NCBI RefSeq assembly: GCF_009765825.1
Contig: NZ_LMUR01000018.1
Span: 372,135-436,134, forward strand
Length of the DNA stretch: 64,000 nt
Source of the DNA: Granulicella sp. L60
GTDB taxonomy: Bacteria; Acidobacteriota; Terriglobia; Terriglobales; Acidobacteriaceae
Reading direction: 5' to 3'
The first letter of the stretch is position 1, and each line of letters opens with the position of its first letter. This document shows positions 56,712 to 64,000 of this stretch, piece by piece. A model generated the notes under the pieces. It had not been told where the DNA came from, searched no databases, and was given only the letters and a program-made list of their open reading frames with translations. The position numbers and the translations under genes are program-made.

Positions 56712-58571
56712 ATGCTGCTGCGCGAGGATATAAAGATTACAAGTAAATGGAAGCAAGTTTTAGTAGTTGGATGTGGACTATATCTCTCCGCACAGGGCAT
56801 GGGGCAGGTAACGGTGCTCGTCGATCATGTTGGATACGACACACGCGCTCCGAAGCAGGCACTGGTGCTTGGATCGGCGCACGACCATCCCACGCAGTTC
56901 GCATTGGTTGACTCTGAGACGAACAAGACCGTACTCACAGCGAACCTTACACCGGCGGGACAGGTGAATAACTGGGGCGACCGGATGTTCTGGAACGCGG
57001 AGTTCTCTTCCTGGAACAAGCCAGGGCGCTACCTGATTCGGACAAGCACCGAAGCGGGAGAGGTGACCTCGTGTCCTTTCGCTATCGCGGACGATCTGCT
57101 GGAGCGAAGCACGCTCTCTGACGTTATCTTTTATTTCAAGGGACAGCGTTCGAGCGGGCTCATCGATCGAGCCGATAGTCATCTCCCTTTGCCTCCTGGG
57201 CAGAAGGGATTTCTGGATGCACGTGGCGGATGGTACGACGCAACCGGGGATTACGGCATTCATCTGTCGCATCAGAATCCTACCTCGTACTTCAATCCGC
57301 AACAGGTGCCTCTGGTTGTCTGGACCATGCTTCAGAGCTATAAGACATTGGTCGCACGCAACGACGATAATTTCTCAGAGTATGAGCGCCGCATGCTCGA
57401 TGAAGGTCTTTTCGGAGCGGATTTTCTGGTGCGCATCAAACGGCGCGATGGCTCGTTCTATGAGAGCATCAACTCCCCCGGGCGCGAGAAGCTCCCTCAG
57501 GATCGCCAGATCGGCAACCCGAACTGGCGCACGCAGATAAAGAAGAATGCGTCCGATTCGACAGAGCAGATTGGTGCTGCAGACAGCCCCCATGCTTATG
57601 AGGCCAGCTTTCGTGCAGGCGGAGGAGTGGCAATCGCGGCACTTGCGTTGGCCAGTACGATGCCTGTGGATGGGGACTTTACGCGTGAGACCTACCGCAA
57701 AACGGCGAGGGAGGCATTTGCGTTTCTCGAGGCTCACAATCGCGAACTGCTCAACGATGGTAAGGAAAACATTCTTGACGACTATTGTGCGCTGCTTGCT
57801 GCGACGGAGCTCTATCGCGCGACCAAAGATGATGCGTATCGCAGTGCAGCGGCGCACGGGGCAAGTAGTCTGCTTGCTCGCCTGACGACGGCGCAGGGCC
57901 AGCGTGACTACTGGCGAGCGGATGACTTGATGCGTCCCTTCTTCCATCCATCTGACGCTGGTCTACCGGTCGTCAGCCTGTTGCATTATGCGGAGATCGC
58001 AGCGCCGGAGGATCGTGCAAAAGTGTTGGAGGGTGTGAAGCGGTCGCTGAGTTTTGAACTGGATGTTACCGCCGAGGTCAACAATCCCTTCGGCTACGCC
58101 AGACAGCTGGTGAGGATGGGCAATGGACAGATGCGAACGGCCTTCTTCTTTCCTCACGATACGGAAGCTGCTCCATGGTGGCAGGGAGAAGATGCGCGGC
58201 TCGCCTCTCTCGCTGCGGCTGCGCGGCTTGCGGCTCCGTTCTTCAGCGAGGATGCTGCATTTCAAAACCGGCTGGAGACATACGCATGGAATCAGCTTCA
58301 CTGGATCTTAGGGCGGAATCCCTTCGACGCGAGCATGCTGGGCGGCAGCGGACATGGGCAGGCGCCGTACATGTTCTTCCACTCCTACAAATACACGACT
58401 GCTCCCGGGGCGATCATCAACGGTGTGACGGCGGCCTCGGATAACGAGGATGGCATCGCGTTCAATGAGGGCTTTGCCGTTACCGGTAAGGACGAAGACT
58501 GGCGTTGGACCGAGGAGTGGTTGCCCCATGCAGCCTGGTACCTCTATGCCGTCAGTCTTCCTCATCCTTGA
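56712..58571 (+). CDS. Glycoside hydrolase family 9 protein with N-terminal Ig-like domain
   Basis: A 619-residue cellulase-type enzyme. The N-terminal region includes a short signal-like hydrophobic stretch (KWKQVLVVGCGLYLS) and an Ig-like CelD_N domain (about 30-125, VDHVGYDTRAPKQALVL). The GH9 (alpha/alpha)6 domain follows with GGWYDATGDYG. The GH9 DxGD pair is here DATGD with one extra residue, as in a related bacterial subgroup. The HWILGRNPFDASMLGGSGHG region and the C-terminal Glu-bearing EDGIAFNEGF are present. It probably acts on beta-glucans in the periplasm. ATG start. Convergent with the ThuA gene, four bases away. Confidence 0.88.
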   Translation: MLLREDIKITSKWKQVLVVGCGLYLSAQGMGQVTVLVDHVGYDTRAPKQALVLGSAHDHPTQFALVDSETNKTVLTANLTPAGQVNNWGDRMFWNAEFSSWNKPGRYLIRTSTEAGEVTSCPFAIADDLLERSTLSDVIFYFKGQRSSGLIDRADSHLPLPPGQKGFLDARGGWYDATGDYGIHLSHQNPTSYFNPQQVPLVVWTMLQSYKTLVARNDDNFSEYERRMLDEGLFGADFLVRIKRRDGSFYESINSPGREKLPQDRQIGNPNWRTQIKKNASDSTEQIGAADSPHAYEASFRAGGGVAIAALALASTMPVDGDFTRETYRKTAREAFAFLEAHNRELLNDGKENILDDYCALLAATELYRATKDDAYRSAAAHGASSLLARLTTAQGQRDYWRADDLMRPFFHPSDAGLPVVSLLHYAEIAAPEDRAKVLEGVKRSLSFELDVTAEVNNPFGYARQLVRMGNGQMRTAFFFPHDTEAAPWWQGEDARLASLAAAARLAAPFFSEDAAFQNRLETYAWNQLHWILGRNPFDASMLGGSGHGQAPYMFFHSYKYTTAPGAIINGVTAASDNEDGIAFNEGFAVTGKDEDWRWTEEWLPHAAWYLYAVSLPHP

Positions 58572-58575
58572 TTGA

Positions 58576-59355
58576 CTATGGATGGGCCGCCCATACGATT
58601 GAGTTGTGAAGCAGGGTGGTGAAGGCGGTGTTTTGAAACAATTCTGGATGATGACCCATGAAGATGTAGATGTTCTTTGCCTTGACGTGTTCGTTGGTCC
58701 AAACGACCGGATGATCACCCATCTTGATAGGCGTATTCGGAGTGTAAGTGTTTTCATTCACACTCGCGAGAACGCGCACGTTTGGCCGCGGCGATCTGTT
58801 GTAGGTGTACCACTCTTCGTCTTCGATGGTGAAGCTGCTGGGGACGTTCTTCATGACCGGATGCGAAGGAGCCTCTACGTTGACCGTGCCCGTGACGAAG
58901 GTGGGGATGTACTGGGTGAAGCGGATATCTCCCATGAAACGGGAGAACCACGGCCACATGGGGAAGCCGTCGAACTCGCCGAGCAGGGTCGCGTGATGGA
59001 GTCCGATCCAGCCGATGGAGCCTTGCTCGATCGCCTTGGTGAAGGCTGCAGCGGCGGCTGGTGTCCAGTTGTAGGGTGGATAGTTTAGCTGGATGAAGAG
59101 TTGATAATGAGCTAGAAATGCATCGTCGATCGGCTTGGTGTCCTCGATGTAATCGACGGTGAAGTTACCCATTTTTGCTTCATGAGCGAGCCAGACCTTT
59201 GCTGCATCGACGAACGGCTTATGGATTCCACCATGTTCCGCGATAGCTATGACCCTAAAAGGGTGCGATGGGGTCTGCGCTATCAGCGAGGGGGCGAATG
59301 CGAGGAATAAGAATGCAGCAACGATGAGTAAGCAAATCGATTGCAGTCGTTTCAC
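58576..59355 (-). CDS. ThuA-domain protein (trehalose-utilisation-like)
   Basis: A 259-residue exported protein. The GTG at 59355 (CAC at 59353-59355) is preferred: AGGA lies six bases ahead and a signal peptide (MKRLQSICLLIVAAFLFLAF...) follows; the open frame runs 36 codons further. The ThuA domain, a class I glutamine-amidotransferase-like fold, is seen in IGLHHATLLGEFDGFPMWPWF and in ESHPVMKNVP-like strands. Its role in sugar metabolism is not established. It follows the TolC gene after 79 bases on the same strand. Confidence 0.85.
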   Translation of the reverse strand: MKRLQSICLLIVAAFLFLAFAPSLIAQTPSHPFRVIAIAEHGGIHKPFVDAAKVWLAHEAKMGNFTVDYIEDTKPIDDAFLAHYQLFIQLNYPPYNWTPAAAAAFTKAIEQGSIGWIGLHHATLLGEFDGFPMWPWFSRFMGDIRFTQYIPTFVTGTVNVEAPSHPVMKNVPSSFTIEDEEWYTYNRSPRPNVRVLASVNENTYTPNTPIKMGDHPVVWTNEHVKAKNIYIFMGHHPELFQNTAFTTLLHNSIVWAAHP

Positions 59356-59434
59356 GGCGAATCCTAAAAGTTCGAAGACGCTGACGGTGGATTCAAAGGG
59401 GATGCCTTGTAGCTGTTCATTGGCTATATAAAGC

Positions 59435-60700
59435 TTACGGAACGATGTCAGTGGCAGTCGCAAAGCTCAGTTGGTGGATGGCGAGCCAGGTCTGGGCATA
59501 GGCGTTGAGGGCGTCCGAAGTCACGGAGCGAGATTCCCGCAGGGCGTCGAGATAGTCGATGAGGGCCAGGCCGCCGTGCTCATAGCTGAACTTTGATATG
59601 TCGAGAACATCTTTCGCTTCGTCGAGGTAGTGGCCGTTGTAGCGGTCGGAGAGAATTTTGGCGTTGGCGTAGCCGGACCAGGCTTGGTCGACGTCGGAGA
59701 CGACCTGATTGCGGGTTGCCAGTTCGGTGAAACGGCTGGCCTGGGCGGTATACTTCGCGGTCTCCTTGTTGCCCTGGTTGCGGTCGAAGATACGCAAGGG
59801 AACGTTGATGGAGAAGTTTACGGAGTTGTCAGTGCCGGCGCGATCGTAGTCGGCCTCGAGGGTAGGATCGGCAGTTCCGTTGGCGTAGGCGAGCTTGACG
59901 TTGGCGTCGGCGACGGCTACGCCGAGGTGGGCTGCGTGATAGTCGGGTCGCGCGGCGAGAGCCTTCTGCTCGAGACTCTCCATGGTGTCGGCGACGGGCG
60001 GGGGAACAATGTCGCCGAGGACATCGAAGTCCGGGTGCGGCTTGTCGTAGCCGAGGAGAGTCTGAAGCTGGATGCTGGCCTGTTGAGCGCTGGTGATGGC
60101 GTTGGACTCGTCGGATTCGAACTGGGCAAGCTGGAGGTCGAGGCGCTCGAAGTCGAGCTTGGCGATGTCGCCGGCCTTGTAACGCTCGCGGCTGATGTCG
60201 AGCTCATGTTTGAAGTCGGCCAGGTTATCGTCGGCCAGTTTTTTTGCGGCCTTGGCCAGGACGAAGTTTGTAAAGGCGGTGCGGACGGCGAGGATGGTCT
60301 GCTGCTGCTGCAGGTGGTACTGAGCGTCGGTCTGGGCGGTGGTGGAGGTGGCGATATCGAGACGCCAGCGGCGCTTTTCTCCCCGTTCAAAGAGTCGTCC
60401 TACGCCTACGCCGTACTGGTAGGGATTGTTGCTGTCGGCGCCGAGTGTGACGTTGGAGCCGGTGACAGTGAGATAAGGATTTGCGCGGACGCCAGCCTGA
60501 ACCTCCTGCGCTTTGACCGAGAGCAGATTCTGCTGCGCGGAGAGCAGTGCAGGATTTTTGAGCATGGCGAGATCGACTGCCTGCTGCATGCTGAGAGCGC
60601 CGGGCGGTGCGGTGGGCTGCGGCGTCTGAGAGAGTGCGGCGCAGGGCAGAAGCAAAATGCAGGCTGCAGCCAGAAGGCTCCGGTATTTTTTATGAGTCAT
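59435..60700 (-). CDS. TolC-family outer-membrane efflux protein
   Basis: A 421-residue outer-membrane channel. ATG at 60698-60700 chosen, with AGAAGG upstream and a signal peptide (MTHKKYRSLLAAACILLLPCAAL) following; an ATG at 60755-60757 overlaps the pump stop and would add 19 residues. The long coiled-coil pattern (VRANPYLTVTGSN..., LADFKHELDISRERYKAG, LASQFESDESNAIT) and two-fold repeat are typical of TolC/CusC proteins. It lies 57 bases after the RND gene on the same strand; together they form an efflux system whose periplasmic adaptor would lie beyond the window edge. Confidence 0.9.
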   Translation of the reverse strand: MTHKKYRSLLAAACILLLPCAALSQTPQPTAPPGALSMQQAVDLAMLKNPALLSAQQNLLSVKAQEVQAGVRANPYLTVTGSNVTLGADSNNPYQYGVGVGRLFERGEKRRWRLDIATSTTAQTDAQYHLQQQQTILAVRTAFTNFVLAKAAKKLADDNLADFKHELDISRERYKAGDIAKLDFERLDLQLAQFESDESNAITSAQQASIQLQTLLGYDKPHPDFDVLGDIVPPPVADTMESLEQKALAARPDYHAAHLGVAVADANVKLAYANGTADPTLEADYDRAGTDNSVNFSINVPLRIFDRNQGNKETAKYTAQASRFTELATRNQVVSDVDQAWSGYANAKILSDRYNGHYLDEAKDVLDISKFSYEHGGLALIDYLDALRESRSVTSDALNAYAQTWLAIHQLSFATATDIVP

Positions 60701-60756
60701 GGAACCTTCTGGGGTTTGCATAAGAGTCGTTGATTGGCCTGCGCGGTTGAACAGCA

Positions 60757-63700
60757 TTAGTTCTCGAACTCCGTCTCCGGTGTGGGAAGGACATCGTCTG
60801 GTCTTGCGATCCAGACGTACAAGGTGGGCAGGAGGAAGACGCTGATACAGAGTGCGCCAATAAGGCCTCCGACGATGACCATGGCGAAGGGCCGTTGCGA
60901 ATCCGAGCCGATGCCGTGCGAGGTCGCAGCCGGAAGTAGACCAAGAGTTGCGACGAGCATCGTCATCATGATGGGACGGAGGCGGAGGACGGCGCCTTCG
61001 ATGGCGGACTCTTCGATAGAGTGACCGCGAACGCGCATCTGGTTGATGTACTCCAGCATGATGACGCCGGTCTGCACGGAGACGCCAAAGAGCGCGAGAA
61101 AACCAACGCCGGAGGAGACGCTGAAGTTGGTGTGAGTGAGGAGGAGAGCGAGCAGGCCGCCGACGGGCGCCATCGATACATTGATCAGGATGAGGCCAGC
61201 CCACTTGCCAGAGTGGAACATCGAGTAAAGGATGATGAAGATGATGAGGATGGTAACGGGAAGGACGAGCATGAGCCTGCGGGAGGAGCGCTTCTGGCTC
61301 TCGTACTCACCTGCCCAATCGATCTTATAGCCGGAAGGCAGCTTTACCTGGCTGTTGACCTTGCTGATCGCCTCTTCAACGGTGCTGCCGAGGTCGCGAT
61401 CTCGCACGCTGTACTTGATGGCGACAAAGCGCTGGCCGCCCTCACGTGAGATCGTCTCGGCGCCGTCCTCCATCTTGACGGTGGTGAGCTGCGCCAACGA
61501 GACACGTTCTCCGGATGGCGAGAGCAGGCGAATGTTGTCGATTGCCTCCTGGGTGCTGCGGTACTGCGGCAGGTATCGTACGACGAGGTCGTAACGCGCT
61601 TCACCCTGGAGCACCTGGCTGACGGCATTCCCGCCAACCGCAGTCTGGATGGCGTCCTGGACGTCCGCTACATTGATGCCGAAGCGAGCCGCCGCCTGGC
61701 GATCGACGGTGTAGTTGAGATTCGGCTGGCCGATCACGCGGAAGAGACCAAGATCGCTGACCCCCCTGATCCTGCTCATGATAGATATGATCTCATCGCC
61801 CTTTTGTTCGAGCGTCTTAAGATCGTCGCCGTAGATTTTTACAGCCAGTTCACCCTTCACGCCGCTCACAGCCTCTTCGACGTTGTCAGAGATCGGCTGC
61901 GAAAAGTTCCAGATGACGCCGGGCGTTTTTTCAAGCTCGCGGTCCATGGCACCGATAAGCTCGTCTTTGTTCTGACGGAAGACATGACGCCACTCGGATT
62001 TTGGCTTGAGATCGACGAAGTACTCCGTGTTGAAGAAGCCTGTGACGTCGGTGCCGTCGTCGGGACGTCCGGTCTGACTGACGACCTTTGTTACCTCCGG
62101 AAAAGAGGAGAGCACGATACGCGCCTGGTTCATGATGCGCAGGCTCTCCGTGGGGCCGGTGCTAGGCGCAAGCGTGCCACGCACCCAGATGGCGCCCTCA
62201 TCAAGGTGTGGAAGAAACTCAGAGCCGATGACGCCGCTGAGTCCAAGAAACAGAGCGAGAGCAAGCGCGAATCCTGCTCCGCCTATGGTGGCCCAGCGAT
62301 GCTCGATGGCCCAACGCACAGCATGGCGATAGCGATCCGTGAGCCATGCCATGACAGGGTTCTGCCACTCCGTTGTGCCCTTGGGGAAGAGCAGGCTCGC
62401 GAGAACAGGTGCGATGACGATAGAGAAGACCAGCGCGCCAAGGAGAGCGAAGGCGACGGTCCAGGCCATAGGACGGAAGAGACGGCCTTCCACTGCCTGC
62501 AGAGTAAAGATAGGTAGGTAAGCGGTGATGATGATGCCGATGGCGTAGAAGACAGGACGTTGTACTTCGTGTGCAGCTTCGCGAATCTGTTCTGCGGGCG
62601 AGAGCGAATCTTTGCGCTGATGGCTGAGATGGCGAACGATGTTCTCCACCATGACGACGGCACCGTCGACGACCATGCCGAAGTCGAGTGCGCCAAGGGA
62701 GAGAAGATTCGCAGGAATGTGCCGGAGATCGAGACAGATGGAGGCGAAGAGGAGTGCGAAGGGAATGGTGAGCGAGACGATGAGAGCGCCGCGAACGTTA
62801 CCCAGGAAGAGGAAGAGGATGATGACAACGAGGATGATGCCTTCGGTGAGGTTGTGCAGCACCGTATGGGTCGTATAGTGAAGCAGGTCGCTGCGGTCAA
62901 GGAAGGGGACGATCTTTACTCCGGGCGGCAGGACGTGATCGTTGAGCTCGTCCACCTTCTGATGAATGCCCGCCAGAGCAAACTCTGAATCGTCTCCTTT
63001 CTGCAGAGCGACGATGCCTTCTACTACATCACCGTCGTCGATGATCTTGCCGTCTTCGCGGTGGATAACATCCGAGTTCGCCTTTTTTCCCGAACGGTCG
63101 ATGCAGGGGTCGCTTGCACTGGAGGAGTTCGGTGGCTCGGGCGCTGAAGTGCCTCCGAATCGGCAGGCCTTGCCGATCTGGCCGAGGCGAATCTTTGGAC
63201 CTTGAACGACGGTGGCGATATCCCTGACGCGGAGCGCGGTGCCGGACTGTGTCTTGAGGACAGTCTCTTCGATATCCTTGACGGTCCGGTAGAGCCCGAC
63301 CTCGCGGATGTTGATCTGCTGCTGGCCCTGCTCGATAAAGCTGCCGCCGGCGTTGGTGTTGTTGTTGGCGAGCTGCTGCTCGACCTGTCCGATGCTGAGA
63401 CCGTAGGCGACAAGCTTGTCGGGATCGACGCGGACCTGGTACTCGCGCGTCATGCCGCCGAAGCTGGAGACGTCGACCACTCCGGGAACGGACTTCAACT
63501 GCTTCTCGATCGTCCAGTCCTCAAGCGACTTGAGGTCCATGTTGTCGTAGAGGGGGTTGGTACTGCGCAGCGTGTACCAGTAGATCTGGCCGACGGGGCT
63601 CCAGTCGGTGCCGATCTGCGGCTGCAGCCCCGCAGGCAGCGTGACCTGCGAGAGGCGCTCCAGAACCTTTTCGCGGTTCCAGTCGTTCACCGAGTCGTCG

Positions 63701-63993
63701 TCGAAGATGATGCTGAGGCTCGAGATGCCGGCGAGCGAGGTGGACCGCAGGTGGGTCATGTGCGGAATGCCGGCCATCTGAATCTCGAGCGGAATTGTAA
63801 CCTGCTGCTCGATCTCTTCGGCGGCGCGGCCCGGCCACTGGGTGATGACCTGAACGTAGTTATTCGCGACGTCCGGATAGGCTTCCACGGGGAGATTGTG
63901 GAAGGAGACGATGCCCCAGGCGAAGAGCATAACCGCAAGGCCGAGCACCATCCAGCGATTGTTCAGTGAAAAATCGACGAGCTTACGAATCAT
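60757..63993 (-). CDS. CzcA-type heavy-metal RND efflux pump
   Basis: A 1078-residue inner-membrane proton/cation antiporter. The ATG at 63991-63993 starts MIRKLVDFSLNNRWMVLGLAV. Transmembrane helix 4 has the proton-relay pattern ALDFGMVVDGAVVMVEN with Asp437, Asp443 and Glu450, typical of Co/Zn/Cd (HME1/HME2) pumps and different from CusA. Between QIGKA and HREDGKIIDDGD there is an extra insertion of about 33 residues (277-309) with two cysteines (277 and 297), which is unusual for the family. The adaptor gene is probably upstream of the window. Metal specificity is not proved. Confidence 0.94.
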   Translation of the reverse strand: MIRKLVDFSLNNRWMVLGLAVMLFAWGIVSFHNLPVEAYPDVANNYVQVITQWPGRAAEEIEQQVTIPLEIQMAGIPHMTHLRSTSLAGISSLSIIFDDDSVNDWNREKVLERLSQVTLPAGLQPQIGTDWSPVGQIYWYTLRSTNPLYDNMDLKSLEDWTIEKQLKSVPGVVDVSSFGGMTREYQVRVDPDKLVAYGLSIGQVEQQLANNNTNAGGSFIEQGQQQINIREVGLYRTVKDIEETVLKTQSGTALRVRDIATVVQGPKIRLGQIGKACRFGGTSAPEPPNSSSASDPCIDRSGKKANSDVIHREDGKIIDDGDVVEGIVALQKGDDSEFALAGIHQKVDELNDHVLPPGVKIVPFLDRSDLLHYTTHTVLHNLTEGIILVVIILFLFLGNVRGALIVSLTIPFALLFASICLDLRHIPANLLSLGALDFGMVVDGAVVMVENIVRHLSHQRKDSLSPAEQIREAAHEVQRPVFYAIGIIITAYLPIFTLQAVEGRLFRPMAWTVAFALLGALVFSIVIAPVLASLLFPKGTTEWQNPVMAWLTDRYRHAVRWAIEHRWATIGGAGFALALALFLGLSGVIGSEFLPHLDEGAIWVRGTLAPSTGPTESLRIMNQARIVLSSFPEVTKVVSQTGRPDDGTDVTGFFNTEYFVDLKPKSEWRHVFRQNKDELIGAMDRELEKTPGVIWNFSQPISDNVEEAVSGVKGELAVKIYGDDLKTLEQKGDEIISIMSRIRGVSDLGLFRVIGQPNLNYTVDRQAAARFGINVADVQDAIQTAVGGNAVSQVLQGEARYDLVVRYLPQYRSTQEAIDNIRLLSPSGERVSLAQLTTVKMEDGAETISREGGQRFVAIKYSVRDRDLGSTVEEAISKVNSQVKLPSGYKIDWAGEYESQKRSSRRLMLVLPVTILIIFIILYSMFHSGKWAGLILINVSMAPVGGLLALLLTHTNFSVSSGVGFLALFGVSVQTGVIMLEYINQMRVRGHSIEESAIEGAVLRLRPIMMTMLVATLGLLPAATSHGIGSDSQRPFAMVIVGGLIGALCISVFLLPTLYVWIARPDDVLPTPETEFEN

Positions 63994-64000
63994 TACTGAT

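Overview
The window looks like a chromosomal segment of an Acidobacteriota bacterium of the class Terriglobia (Edaphobacter/Granulicella/Terriglobus type). This is inferred from several features: a PQQ-dependent quinoprotein, a large TonB-dependent receptor with an N-terminal carboxypeptidase-regulatory-like domain, many secreted proteins, GH105/GH9/ThuA polysaccharide genes, short dispersed hairpin repeats typical of this group, and frequent TTG/GTG starts. It is Gram-negative (LolA-like protein, TolC, TonB-dependent receptor, MlaF-like ATPase). I saw no rRNA, tRNA, CRISPR array, IS element or prophage.

Layout. 1-5.5 kb: secreted catabolic enzymes (3' part of a PQQ dehydrogenase, an alpha/beta hydrolase, and a divergent GH105/alginate-lyase-like pair). 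5.6-10.9 kb: cupin-like and rhodanese proteins, then a tightly coupled NtrC-type regulator, histidine kinase and lipoprotein. 11-18.9 kb: secA, two secreted proteins of unknown function, a MarR regulator diverging from a DHA2 efflux pump across a remarkable 41-bp palindrome, and a methyltransferase. 19.1-27 kb: a co-directional run of M20 dipeptidase, mobA, MlaF-like ATPase, polyprenyl-phosphate sugar transferase, nadE and a DsbA-like protein. 27-28.6 kb: a repeat-rich island with a hexanucleotide microsatellite, and a DHFR/RibD-like gene. 28.6-42.9 kb: housekeeping genes (lolA-like, serS, a phosphatase coupled to pyrD, purH, a TPR protein, dgt, a DUF4126 protein, an M23 peptidase, rpsA).

43-64 kb is the envelope and accessory part. 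It holds a small His/Cys protein next to a TonB-dependent receptor, then a 1500-residue cyclic-beta-glucan-synthase-like GT84 protein lying downstream of an ABC exporter (a likely synthesis/export pair). These are followed by a histidine phosphatase with an altered RHG motif, an MsbA-like ABC exporter, a PLD-family protein, a GH9 cellulase, a ThuA-domain protein, and a TolC plus CzcA-type RND heavy-metal efflux pair that runs to the end of the window.

The most interesting non-coding structures are the MarR/MFS palindrome (16632-16672), a 132-bp nested inverted repeat between pyrD and purH (34155-34286), the microsatellite at 27561-27668, and a pair of ~150-bp direct repeats flanking the serS operon. 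I found no convincing wholly new multi-gene system. The best candidates for new biology are the GH94-less glucan synthase with its exporter, and the self-symmetric MarR operator.
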